Shown: piece by piece, positions 9,450 through 29,548 of the stretch
Position numbering within the stretch: the first letter of the stretch is position 1
Layout of the letters: each line of letters starts with the position of its first letter
NCBI GenBank assembly: GCA_020055645.1
Contig: CM034546.1
Span: 119,152,375 to 119,216,374, forward strand
From: Tomocerus qinae
Taxonomy: Eukaryota; Arthropoda; Collembola; Entomobryomorpha; Tomoceridae
Direction: 5' to 3'
Length of the DNA stretch: 64,000 nucleotides
Program-made: the position numbers and the translations under genes
The notes under the pieces: generated by a model
Database searches by the model: none
What the model was told of the DNA's origin: nothing
The model's input: only the letters and a program-made list of their open reading frames with translations

Positions 9450-12400
9450 GAAAGTTATTGTTTTATCTTTTCTCACATAAGCATTTATTGCAACCTTCGT
9501 GTACTTATTGCTGACAGATTAGTGGATAATTTTGTATACATGCACTATTCCTTATCCTCTACGTCATATTATTATTCCAATGGAAGCTCTTACGTAATTC
9601 CTAACCAGTTTGTGGTAAATCTGTTCAAACAGCTTCTGGTTGCATAGTTCAGAAAAGTATAATTCATATAATTAATTGCAATATCTGGTGCACTAAATGA
9701 AATTAAAACATGAAATAATATGCTACATGCTAACATTTGGGAAAGGCTAACAAAAAATCATATTTTTGCTTTGTAATCCATTGGTAGAATTATAGTTCAG
9801 CTCAGTACTCACCAATAAATTGTAAGCAATATTGATTTGTGGTTATTGTTCTTCTCCATAGGTAGAATTGGTAGAAATTATCTTGTAGCAATTAACCATT
9901 ATTCCATCATTGTTTGTAGAAACTTTTAAGATAGAGAAAGAAGTAGACATCACAAAATCACATCGTAGAAGTTAGTTTTCAAACCATACCAGGATAATCC
10001 TCCTGTAAGCTCGATCAATGATTGCTTTCAAACAGTTCTCAAAAATCATATTTGACCATACGGAATAATACGGATTATACGGATGCAATCGAACCACAAA
10101 ATGTCGATAACTGCTGTCCAACTCAAAACAATTAATTTTCTACCTTAGGTTGGATTCTTAGTATAGAATCCGACTTTCGAGGAAGGCTTAATACAATAAT
10201 CGGTGAAAAAGGTACTGTAGGAGGAATGAGGAACATGTTTAGCTTAGACAATACTTATACAGTATACAGTCATTTGAGTGCTCTCATAATGCCCATCAGA
10301 ATACCCTAAATAACATCACATCATCAACTAATTAGCTAACAAAAAGACCGTGACCATAATCAAAAATAAAAATGCGTAGTAAGTAAAGTGCACTTAAAAT
10401 CTGTAAAAATTTAATGAATTTGAAAACTAAAAAATTATTCACTACAAGTAAAATATTGTATTTTTTCTAACTGAAGTAGAATTCCTGGAACGTAGGTTTA
10501 GTATTACATGGAATATATTCCGTGAATAAACTACACTAATAGGTAAAAATGTCTAGATATAAGATTTAGTTTCAGTTTCATGAAGTTGAGAAATTCAAAA
10601 GGCAATGAAATAAAATATCTTTGAAGAAAGCTATTAGTATTTCCAAACCCTAGTTATAATTAAACTGTAAATTCGAGGAATTAGTTCATTAGTTCTGGAA
10701 AGGGAGACATTTTCTTGTTATCACTGTGTTGTTTTGGATTACAGATTATAACTTCCAAGTTTAATGCATAATATAATGAGACAATAGTAATTGTCAAACA
10801 TTAATCTAAGCTAAACAACATTACTGAATAATAATATCAATGGACTACCTTTAATATCATTTGGTAAACGAAAAATATTACTGTACCTAAAACATCAAAT
10901 GGTTTTTACTTTGCTATAAAATAATGTTTAATATACATTTAATGTATTCATTCTTGGTCCATGTTATTTACTTAGCAATAAATTGTATAATCTAACTTTA
11001 TCAAACCCTTTTAAATGCACAATGGTTAACAATTGTATCTGTAATGCTTATAAATACTCATCTACTTAATTATTTTATCCACTTAAATAGTGTGTTTATA
11101 AACATGGTAGAGCAATGCAACAGTAAAACTCATTGATAACTCGTATCGGTTGAGACATCAATAGTAGGTATGATGTTATAATAAAGTACATAAATGGGGA
11201 AGAGGCTTAGAATGAGACATTTAACTGTCTATCATTAGGATAGGTATCTATATTATTGTAAGTCTTTTATAGTTGTTGGTAATATTATCTTGTGGCCTGT
11301 GATTCGTTATTGACTTTTCTTATCGGTAGTTTTCTTGCAACCACCATCACCATTTAGGTTATAGGCAATATAAATCTGTAGAGAAGTAGTAAGATACCTG
11401 CTGCCTCAAAAGTAGGTAAAATCTATATAGATAGGTATTTTATCGGTAGCTTTAGACTTTACGGTTTCCTTCTTAGGTACACCGTACATCCAGTTTTGTA
11501 AACTTATGACCGTTTACAGTACCTATATAATAATATTATGCCAATTGCACTAAACGTTAAATTGTAAAATATGCTCAGCAATGATGTTCTGGAATTTGTG
11601 ACAGATTAGAGGAGAGTAAGTTGAGTTGTGCTGTCCTTTGTTATCGGTTTCAATCTCCACGCTATACTCTACTTTATTGTCATTTACCAGATTGAGAGCA
11701 CGAGCTGCTCCTCTGCTGCTATGTAATAACAACCTTAGAGTCATTTTATGTTCGCCATAATGTTGCTACAATATAAAGTGGTCCTTTGTAATCACTGTGT
11801 CCCTTTCTGCTTTGTCTAGTCTGTCTCTTCGAGTCAAGTCTCAAAACATTATGATGGACCCATTAACCATTATAGGAGAATCTTATTGAGGAATACCTAA
11901 GTACCCTTAAATATCAATCATAAGAAGAAGCTACGTGTAAAATAAGTCTACATGGAATGAGCATTAACTGTGTATTCCAATTGTCAATTGCATCAGTTGA
12001 ATTATCTTAATACATTATTGAAATTATAGCCATCTTTTATATAGCTACAAAAAAGTTCTTACAGGTATTTAATTGGGGATAGTCCATGGGCTCTATCTAC
12101 AATTTACAGTTACAATAATTTATATAGTATAACTATCTAAGATAACAAAACTGTGCTGTGCGTATGATGGTTTTGGATTTTTAGCGAAACTAAATCGCAC
12201 AGAATGGACTAATAGATATTTGATAATACATAACCTGTAGTATTGCTCTTAGTTTAATATAGTAGCAGTATTTAATAGTGGATATAGTCAGAGGTTAGGA
12301 AAGGTTCATTTATTTATCTTCCTTTGGTCCTTACTACTATTAAATTCAATCATAAGGAAAAGCAATGTTGTAAGAGCAATAAATAATAATAAACGCACTG

Positions 12401-13935
12401 CATTAGAAGACCCTCATAACAATCATAACTATTTGTATTCCAAAAAGGATAGTTTACCTAGTACCATAGCTGATACTAGTACCTAAACCCAATAATAAAA
12501 GCTAGGCTAAGTAAATAATGATTGCTGTTGAGTGTTATTATTAATGGTAAATAAGTACCTACATTTTCATACAAAAGTAGAAGTTAAGAGGTAATAAGTT
12601 AGGCATAGATTGAGTTATGTGCGGCAAGAGATTTGTAACATTTTTGTAGGGTTGATTTAATTATGAATTCATTTTCCTTCTAAACGTTAGCTTTCAATTT
12701 TATACTCACATACGTAGTTACGTCCAATAAAAGACCTAATATTTCTCTTACTGTCATAATCCTGAAATGTGATAACAGATTACTTGACTTTTTAGTAAAT
12801 ATATGTAAAATATATTAGTGTTAATTTTCTCAACTACATCTTGCCCTATTCTTATCTTTTCATGATTAAATGAGTATGTAACCCTTGATTACTTGCAGAT
12901 ATCAAAACGAACGTCCTACAGTTGCTGCTATAAGATAACACTGCCAAAAGCAACGTTTGAATATTTTGTTTATCGTACTTTGGTAAACCAAAACTGATTA
13001 AGATCTACATGATTAAGACATAAAGATAAACAGAATAAACTCGGAAGCTAGGACAAAGTAAATATGAGTAAAACAAGTCAGGTAAAGTGTGGGGAAACGG
13101 ATGGAATCCCCAAACTGTGACATAGTAGAAACTGGACGAAAGAAACAGAATAAAAGAGGAAGTTAAATGAGAGAGTCATCGTATCGTTTCGGTTCGTCTT
13201 CGGTCGACGCATAGTAATGGCACATGATTTTTCGCTGATCGAAAAAATAAATGACTTGCTTGGGCTGATGATTGGCCTGTGAGGGCTATCATTTAGGGAG
13301 AAGACCCGCCTTCTCTTTCCTCTTCTCTCTTTGGCCTAACCCATAACCACCACACCACTGATACTCTGCCGAAGACAAGTACCTACCTACCTTCCTCACG
13401 TTAAGCTCCTTACCAGCCATATCAACCACACACACAAACATACCCTGCACACTGCACTGTAGTATAGCACTCTATGTTCTGTTTCACTCCAAAACAACAA
13501 TTCACATCTACACTTTCTTCACTCGGGCCTTTTCCTTACTTCTGTTTCACTCAATCCCTCTGTCTATATACATCCACTACTGGACCTCATATTATACCTC
13601 CTTTATTGACAAGAGGAGCTGACTCTAGCCTTCTGCCGTCACTTAGCATTCTGAGGTCCTCAGCGAAGGGTTCCCAAGTGCTCCTCTTACAATACTCCAA
13701 CATAAGTTAATTAAGAATTGACAAGTTTTTCGTACATTTTACTATTACAAACACATTTACTACATAATTCTACATTTAACATTTGGATTATCTAGTAATT
13801 CCACCTGCAATCTAGTACTCCAGTATAGTTAAATAACTACCTTGATCATTATTTGAGAATAACCTTTACAAAAGTGATTTAAGTGTGACAAGTCGTGAGC
13901 TACGCGGACTTTCCCTGAGTTCCTTTGAGATATAA
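9450..13935. other. Intergenic region upstream of even-skipped
   Basis: About 4.5 kb without a supportable gene. Short frames at 11550-11744 and 13474-13710 lack protein-like features. The last 700 bp becomes pyrimidine-rich (13300-13600) and then leads into the even-skipped start. An inverted CCAAT (ATTGG) lies at about 13272. The transcription start and the 5' UTR of even-skipped must fall here, but I cannot place them. Enhancers are expected by analogy with the gene in other arthropods, not shown. Confidence 0.5.
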
Positions 13936-20593
<6,658 letters not shown>

Positions 20594-21625
20594 TCTTTCT
20601 ACGCCCACGCAAATAACTCATTTAATTAATATTCCTACTACATCCATATATGTCAAGTATAAGGTTTACCAAATAGGAGTAAAATCGTATAAAAACATAT
20701 TTATTCTATTCAATCCATTTACTTATTAGATTTAAGTAGCCACCTTAAAGATTGTTAACCACTTTTAATTCCTACTGTCAGTATTCTCAAGACTTACCAT
20801 TTAGATATTATTATTAGACTACGCAGTAGGCAGAATATATTTACACTTACTTATATGCACATAACTATGATTCTATAAGCCCCTTTTTCCTACTTACGTG
20901 CTTAGAGCTTATGACATTATTTAATCCTCACAGTTTACAATTATATAAACAACAACAGTAGTTTTAGTGTCCTTTGCAGTTTAGTATACAGTGTGTAAGC
21001 AATTAGAACCGAGATTAATCTCTTGTGTCAAAACCACAATTAATGCGTCTTTATTTTAAGTTATAAGGGCAACTTTAATTTAAAGCTCTCTCTCTATGCA
21101 TTAGTGCTCTCAAGTCTACAACGTTTGTTTGTGTGTGTAAATAACGTTGCGTAGCTTAGCCATAGAATTAGTGGTCACAATGATATAATTACTTATAATA
21201 ATACTAAATCAATAATCATTTACATAGATTGAAGGAAATGTATTTGTTTATACATACAGAATATGTTACATTTACATAGTATTGTGAATTCTTCCACGTG
21301 CCGAAATGAGAGTAGGATCTTACCATAAAGTCAGTTTAATTGTATTGTAATTTTAGAAACGTTGTGTAATTACCTTGTGTGTGTACTTAAGGAATATTTG
21401 TAACTATAGATGTAAAAATGTACTAAATAGGTATAAATGTTGGTAAGCCAGTAAATAATGTGTATCTCCTGTGTAGAGTGTGAAGTAGAGTAATCTATGT
21501 GTGACTGGTGTGTGTAGTGTACAACGAAAGTCTTTGGAATGGCCAGAGCAAGAAACCAAAACGAGTTAAATGTTAAAATGAAATTGCAATTAGAAATGTC
21601 TTAATAAAAATGAATACAGCTATGA
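20594..21625 (+). other. Probable 3' UTR of even-skipped
   Basis: AT-rich sequence from the stop codon to the first well-placed AATAAA with a GT-rich stretch behind it. It contains one canonical Pumilio-type site TGTAAATA at 21136-21143. The extent is inferred from the polyadenylation signal only. Confidence 0.5.
21603..21608 (+). terminator. Probable polyadenylation signal of even-skipped
   Basis: AATAAA about 1 kb after the stop codon, followed 35-60 bases later by TTTTGTCAGAGTTTGTTTGG, a GT/T-rich downstream element. No earlier AATAAA with such a context was noticed. Confidence 0.5.
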
Positions 21626-21629
21626 AACA

Positions 21630-24600
21630 TTTATACAAAAATGTGCATTATTTTGTCAGAGTTTGTTTGGCATTGTTTTCATACGTCATTACACAGGAAA
21701 GGTTACGGGATCTTTTTTATTATGAAGAAGAAGGGTTATGAGGGAAGGGGATAAGGATTGCTGTGTCAAGGCTTTACAGGGTGAATTTCTTGGAAAACAA
21801 GAAGTTTTTGCGGGGAAGAGTGAATTAGAGCATATAACGTAATCTAATGTAAGTTTACATGATGGCAAAAGGAAATAAAATAAGGATTCCATTAGAACAG
21901 TATAGTTAAGATAGGCATTGAGTATTATATGGTATGCAATATGCATTTAGTAGTAGGGACTCGTTTTATGAAGGCTACAATTGATAATACCATATTTTAC
22001 AATATATAGTCAAAAAGGAAACTCTATTAGGCTATGTTTACTTATAAGAAGGTCCGCCAAGATGAAGGTTCTAGGACGTTTTCTAATAAAACTGAAGTCA
22101 GAAAGCAACCGAAACTCTCATCTGTATTCTTGTGCTATCTGGAAGAGACTGGGCATTATAAAGTAATGCAATATGATGAAAGTAATAGCGAAGGCAGGCT
22201 AAGTCTAGGGAAAGCAATAAAGACGAGATGAATCGGATAGTAGATGAGGATGGAGTAATAAAAGGAAGATAATACAAAGTGGCATTTAATAAGATGGGAG
22301 GTTTACATTCTGGTTCCCTGTTTCCCTACTCAGGCTCGAGCTGACGTCCATGTAATGTTCATATCATCTTCATGTTCTCTGACTACTTGGCTGCAGCTTC
22401 ACTTATTGTTAGTGCCAAGCCTGCCTTGCCCAGTCAGCCTCCTTCTATTAAATGGAAAGACTGTCAGACCAGATAGCAACGGCAAGAGAGTACACTTCAA
22501 TATTATGATCGAGCCTCCATCTGAAATCATTGTGATAAGTTTCCATCATAGTCTAACAATAAGCTACGGCTGCCAGTCCTATTAGTTTTATAGCTAATCT
22601 TCAGCTCACTACTCCCTCCCTACTCCTCCATCTCACTGACCAGCCTTAGCTAAAGCATACTGTCATACGTCTTTTTCTATTTTTCAACACGTTCTTTAAA
22701 CACAATTGCTTACATTCAGATTATAACAAATTCTTAACCTACATTCATTGTAGTAATCAAAAATTACGATGCATTATCCAATTTTAAACAACTTTCGAGT
22801 TTAAATTGTTTCTGGATTAAATCCCTAAGCAAAATTCATAAACAAATCTCTTTAGTAGTATTAGTATATACTGTACATATATTATGGACCTATCATGGAC
22901 CTTGCGTGGGTACTTGCTTGATAGTAAGGCAAAAACTGTACATATATTGCAAACTATTTGATGGACAGTGCATATCAGCGCACATATTGTTGATATATTC
23001 GAATTATAATATATTTCTGACTTTATTTACTATTTATGCCCATGCTTGTGTAATTGGTTACCTTTATAAACCTTCTATTCTGTTTTTGCTAACATGACTT
23101 GGTCGGATTTGAGTAAATGAATTCTTGACAGTAGTGTTGTCGTGCCTCTACTAATTGTATGTAATTAGCTTCTTTTGGCAATTTTTTTCTGAATTCATGG
23201 ATCTGACTTTTAGACGACTGTCTTAAAATTGTTTACAGCTATTCTTATTGTGGTAGAACAAAAAACGGGAGAAATTCGATATGTGCTCCAAACATACTGT
23301 CAGAGCAAGTCCAATGGTTCTGTTAATCAAATGACATGACATTATGCATATTTTGTTGTGTATCCAATTTTCTCATAATATGATTCCATTTGTGAAAGGA
23401 GAGATTTGGACGGAGGGATATTTTCTCATCAGTAGATCGTATTCACGTATTTGCTATTGTTTTCCCTGTTTTGCATGGAATAACAATTTCCCGGAAAATA
23501 AACGTCTGCTATTTACTACGGCGATATTATGTATTCCGTCTGTCGGAAAGCTGCTAAGAACATTTTGGTGAATAATTTTCCAAGTTTCGTTGTAGTTTTG
23601 TGAATTGGTCTGATTCGTTTTGCTGCGCTGTACAGTATGAATGCATAGAATTTTGTATTCGGAGTAATAATACAAATGCATAAGCACCGGGGATGGAAAA
23701 GAGATACAAAGTAGGAAGTCTACTCTGTTGTGTGGTAATCTCCTTTTAGTTATGCAGTTTGGTTTTCGTTGAGTTTATTATCGAGTCAGAAAAGTCTATC
23801 TAGTTGTAGGATCGGAAACAATGGATACTAGAAGGAGTAATGGAGCGGAAGATGAGCTATATGTGTACATATAGGCATTGCTACTTGTATAATGCGGGAT
23901 GATACGGTATGAGTAGAAGTATACGAGAGAAAGTAAGATAACATAACAAGCCATTTATCTGCATCAACCGAAACGAACGGAGGAGAGAGTAGAATGGAAT
24001 TCGGATGAGCTTCCAAATTATTCTCCCCGGCGAGATCTAGATGAAGCCAAGTAATGCAACACATGATCCCCCCATTTCCATTTATTTCCTTGTCTCATTT
24101 CTTTACTTTGCATACTACTATTCCTCAATGTACCAAACTCCTTTTATCTCTCTACTCCAACCAAAACTAAACAATCTTAAGACTACTCCACTTTGTTTTA
24201 GTTTTAACTCGACTTATATCAATAAACACATCTATTTGTGTATACTGTACTCCTCCTTCTATTGCATACTATCTTCTGAATTGTTATGTAGCAAAGCAAC
24301 TTCATTTTTTCACCCTGTGAAAAGTATTAATCTTATTATCATTCACAGCTTTAGTAGAATCTACTTGCTGACTTATCTAAAAAAAATTCGATTAGAAAAT
24401 TAAACTGATAACAAGTAAGGTTTAAGTCTTGATAATTGTAAGTAGCTCAGCAAGAAGGCTTGCACAAAAGAAACAATTTAACAAGTGCATTTGCTTCATT
24501 CATTATGCTTACAAAAAATGGTCACTATTATATGCAGGTTAATCCAATTCTTTGTAAAGTGAGAAAATACTCTAAAAATCACACCTACTGTGATGCACAA

Positions 24601-27600
24601 CAAATAATGCATTTAAATAGATCTATTTCTCGTTAAGTCACTGAGATTTTTTACTTAATTGCATACACAACACTCAATTATGGGAACAGACAGTTAGGCT
24701 AAGGAAATTTCAATGACAGAAGCAAATAAGAGGATCAATGATTTTCCAGGAACAAAGCAAAGGACGTAGGTAGATTAGTAAGGGAAAAGAAAGGAGGTGA
24801 GGTATTTTCAGGTATAGGATAATGAACAACTGTAAGTAAACGAGGTTGCATTCTTTTCCTGCTTATTTACTCTTAATCGAATTAAAATTCTGTTTGGTCA
24901 CTTGAGCCGACTTCAAACTGTCAAATCAATATCAAACATTTTGGGGTGGCGTGGCTTCCGTTGGCAGTTAAGGGAATGTATTGCTTTCCTTTTAGTGTCA
25001 AAATTAACAAGGGCGTTTGAAGTGGAGTAGTGAGTACACAGAGTCTACCGAAAACAGAAACACAATACGACACGAATGTGTGTAAGCTAAATGTACACAA
25101 CACTACACGGCCAAATAACTACGAGGGACAACAAACATATCAACTACACAGAAACACAAAAGAACATACCGGCTGCCTTTTCGTCCCCCTTTAACCAAAC
25201 ACTTGCCTTACAGTGCACCTGTACAAAAATGTCACATTCACAAGTTAACCCAGCCCCGTACATACATTCCACATACCAAAAGCATCTTTTATGAATTGGG
25301 TTTCGATATGCGTATAGTAAACGATAATTAGCTGTAAAGAAGATTCTTATCTTTTGCTTCATCAAATAACGAACAATATTTCGATGGATTTGCAATTGTA
25401 ATTGCAAATGTTTAGGGATTTAGGTAAATGGTTCATAATATTATGGTATACTATTTAGTATATAGAAAATATTCATAATAATATTATCATGTATTTTACG
25501 GTTTTACATTAATTTCATTACGCTGTGATGCCGGATACACAATTATCTAGCATTTCTATAGATAATAATAAAGTGGTTTTTAGATGTTTTAGATGTATTA
25601 AAATGTTACTTCTGTCTCATGTATGACTTTAACATTATTTTATGTCAAAATTCAAATAAATCGACAATTTTATTATTATACTTCGAATATCAATGTCTGT
25701 GTGTTGTACTTTTGTAGAGAGCATGATTTTATACCTAAGTACACAATACAAGGTAAAGTTCAAATCATTTATTTTTATTTATATCCTATTTGTGAGCTAT
25801 TCAATGAGCCGACTTCCTAAGAATCTTTCATTGTTGTGTTACTTTCACGAAGTAAAATGGAGTTGGTTCTTCCTTGCATGGATTTATTTGACTGAAAAGG
25901 CTGAGAGTTGACTTTGACTTGTAAAAAATAGAACACATGTACTCATGGGTTTGGCTCTCTTCGTGCGGTGAGGAATGACTCTAAAGGAATGTTTGGCAGC
26001 GGCGAAGCAAAGAATACGGAAAGAAAAGAACATCAAGAGCACATAATCCTTTTAACTTTCTTTGGTTTTTTCTGTGTCCCGACTGATCGTTTGGGTTACC
26101 TTATAAAAGTCAACTAGCAATTACAACAGATACACGTATTTGTAATTGCATACCGTGTGTATAGACGCAGAGACTATCTTTTAACTGCCTTTCTTTTCAT
26201 TCGTTTTAGCCCTCCATTCTTTCATTTCGAGTGCGTAGAGGTCGATTTTTCACTTCGGCTCACTATAATGTTATCAGCTTCCTTCTATTTCATTAAACAC
26301 CCACCGAAAAACGAGTTTGCGTTCTTTTCCTACTCTGGGCGTGAGTAAATGTCGTGCAAGCATCATTTCTAAACTACAAAAGTTCAGTTCACCCGACATA
26401 AGTACATATTCATTGTCCGTCACGTTATTAACTTTTTGATTTATTGCCTATGCTAAGCTTCCCTATTTACTATTACTTCAATACATTTTCGATCGATAGG
26501 ATAACCTTCTTGAACTGGACGAGTAGTCCAATGACTAATCAACGTAATAAATTTTATATTAATGTATTATTATTATATAGAACAGAACTATATTAATATA
26601 TCGATATTAAAATATATTATAACAGTAGCAATACTTTGAATCCGTTTTTTAAGTTGCGAAAATTTACTAAAATTACAGTATGCATTAAAAACAGATATTC
26701 TTTATTACATTTGGGATTTTTATTGTTGTAATTTTGACGATTAATATGCTGAGACAAAGGTTTAATTGGAATTTTGAATATACGTGAGTTTGTGGTGATA
26801 TTTGATGTTACTCTTTGAACGTATAGAAAACATACAGGGTAATGATCACCATTTTAAGTATAAAAATATATTGCGAGCATTGGAAATTGAAATGTATGTA
26901 TGTAGAACGAGAAGATGATATTGAGTGGTGGTTTGACTACAGTTAGGTTGTGAGTAAGACATGAATGAGGTAATAAATAGATAAATTAGTATTGAGTAAG
27001 AAGGGGAGATGTGTGTATGTGTAAAGATTTGCTGGTGTTGAGTAGAATGTATTCTTTTCATGAGGTTTAGGGAAGAATGAGTGAAGAGGAAGGCTTGAAG
27101 GAAATAGGAAGGGAGAAAAAGCGTGGATGGTTTGGTAAGGTTGTGAGTTTCGGTTCTCCGGAGAGGATGAAGAGTATGCGAAGAGATTCAGAACTGAAAA
27201 TGTGTCTTGGGAAGGGAAGGATAATGGAAGGCGGACTAGGATTGGCCCCAGACGAAAATTGATGCTCCATCTCCAGCTCCAATGGAATTGGATCTCGTAA
27301 TAGCACTTTATGAGATAAATTACAGCAATATTTCCCCGAATAAAATGCATCTCGACAGATAATTTTTTCCAGACTACATGACATCCTCTATCCTCTTTAT
27401 CCCTTTCTGGACTTCTCTAACTCTCCTCACTGTCTCAATTCCATTCTGCACATACATCAGAGTTCTTCACTGACGTGCACTCCTATATATCTTGCACACC
27501 TAGCCTAACACTACCACAAAATGTAGATCCACGGATTCTCCTACATCTAAATCTTTCTTTGAGCCTGAACTAAGCTAACTAAGCTTCTCCCTTCCATTCC

Positions 27601-29396
27601 AACTCAGTTCCAGTCTCTCATTCTACTCTCCTATCATCTCCCTCCTAAGCTATCAAACATCCGTTCATCTCTATCTTTTTATTTAAACATACGAAACTCC
27701 CAGCCCTTTTTTCCTACAACTCAACAGATTTGTTACTCTTGGCAAATCGACTCAAGCAAACAACAGCAAGTATATTTTTGCGATCTCCAAACATTGACAA
27801 TCTTTTTATAAACAGTATTATTTCGGAAAATACATGTTAACTAACCTGATTAACTAATATATATACAAAATACATATAACCTGAAAATAAGTGAAAGGTC
27901 TTATTATTACGTCAATAAAAGCGCTATTATGCTGTTCCGTAAAAACTACCGATTCATACCATCTTAATTGCACTGGCATTAAAAATGGTATTGTTTTATG
28001 ACAATGTATAGATAAGATTACGAGATGTATAGCGTGTCACGCTTGCCATGTGCAATGCATTATGTCTGAAGGTGAATGAAATAATATGGGAAGCGATAAA
28101 AGAGAGATTCTGGTTTTGGTGTCATTTAATCTAATGGGTAGTGTGAAATATTATAATTGCTGCAGACTTTAATTTGCTCTTGTTTATTTGGCTGGGAAAC
28201 CGAAATCAAGCATTAGAGAAAACCACCACTTAACTCCATTTTGGCTTGAGTTTACTCAGGCAGCTTAGAAACACCGACTTTGGTGAGTTGAGGTTGACCA
28301 TTATCGTAAATCAAGGCTCATCCCTATCTGCTCTCTCCCTGGCCGTTGTGTCTGTCCTCTTCTCGTAAATGGAAAGACAAACAAGCTGCAAACAATCCAA
28401 CTCCGCTCTTTTGCCTTCCTTTATTAGTCGCTGCGTGTCTATATTAAGTACTAAATATAATTATACCCTACACTCCTTATACCTTTATACAAGGAGAATC
28501 AGTTAAGTAACCTTTACTCACGGGCATTAGTAGCCACATAGACACAAGTCAATATTACACATCCTAAGTCCCAATTACTGAGCTTTATGGGAGAATGCTA
28601 GTAACATTAGACTGTGTGCCTGAGAACATAAAGGTGGCACTAACTCTACACGTATACAAAGTATATAAGATTTGAGGTACCTACTTACACTGTAATGGAA
28701 TGGGACCTGTGTCACGTATTACAAGTAACTATTGTACTTACTACTACATTACTGACTTTAGTTATCGTAATAGCGACTCAGTCAACTTTATGTTTAGGGA
28801 ATTACATTGTTATTATGTCTGCCATTGGTAGATAGTAGTGCTTTTCGTGTTTGGTTTACGTGGCTACTTATGACATCGTTCTAGTATCCGCCTAAATATA
28901 TTCTATGTAAACAGCCACGAGGAATATCCTCATTTCCCCCTTTGTGATACGCGATATGAGTACTTTGTTGTTCATTAACTATGTTTCCTTATTTCATAGC
29001 TGCATTAAATTACATACCCATTACTTGACTATTACACTGGATTAGGGGGACCATTACACAACCATTACTAGACTTCTCAGCACTAACAGCTAATAAAGTT
29101 CCCAACCATACCCAAATCGGCTAAAGGCTTTCTACTTTTAGCAGATGAGACGATGATTCAATTTTCTTTAATTGCCACAATGGGCACTACTAACTTATCA
29201 ACCACCTATGTCATTACATTCAAATGAGATTTGCACATAATTTAAACAAACGAATACCTATGCGTACCAATAGCATGTTTTACATGTAAGAGTTAAGCAA
29301 AGGAGACAGACGTTATTTTATCACGTACCGAAGTGATTGCAAATATTTAATTTTGGATATTAATCATAATTTGAAATAAAAATTATAAATATGCCA
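21630..29396. other. Intergenic region between even-skipped and the P450 gene
   Basis: About 7.8 kb with no gene I can support. Frames up to 135 codons occur (for example - strand 27350-26943), but their proteins are low-complexity Ser/Pro/Leu runs produced by skewed base composition. The stretch holds a perfect palindrome at 25388-25409, very AT-rich blocks around 25430-25600 and 26540-26640, and a switch from purine-rich (27061-27240) to pyrimidine-rich (27376-27730) on the + strand. Downstream enhancers of even-skipped could lie here. Confidence 0.5.
25388..25409. repeat. Perfect short palindrome
   Basis: ATTTGCAATT and its exact reverse complement AATTGCAAAT, separated by GT. Ten-base arms with a two-base spacer. 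It contains ATTGCAAAT and TTGCAAT, like POU or C/EBP sites, but a role is not shown. Confidence 0.7.
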
Positions 29397-29516
29397 TTTA
29401 TTTGACAATGTTTAATTCGGATAGAACTCGTTACAATGGTGCCCCATTTCAAAACTATTCTCCAGCCTTTCGAGCTGAAAAGTAGTTTCGTGTATTTTTT
29501 TATGAAAACAATTGAT

Positions 29517-29522
29517 TTTATT
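29517..29522 (-). terminator. Probable polyadenylation signal of the CYP4 gene
   Basis: AATAAA on the - strand 27 bases after the stop codon. Another copy lies at 29402-29397. Either could be used. Confidence 0.5.
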
Positions 29523-29548
29523 TCTCCGTAGAGGAAAAGTGTATTTTG

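Noticed and set aside
26943..27350. 135-codon - strand frame with a CT-rich coding strand
   Set aside because: Low-complexity Ser/Pro/Leu protein that follows from the purine/pyrimidine asymmetry; no signal of a real gene.
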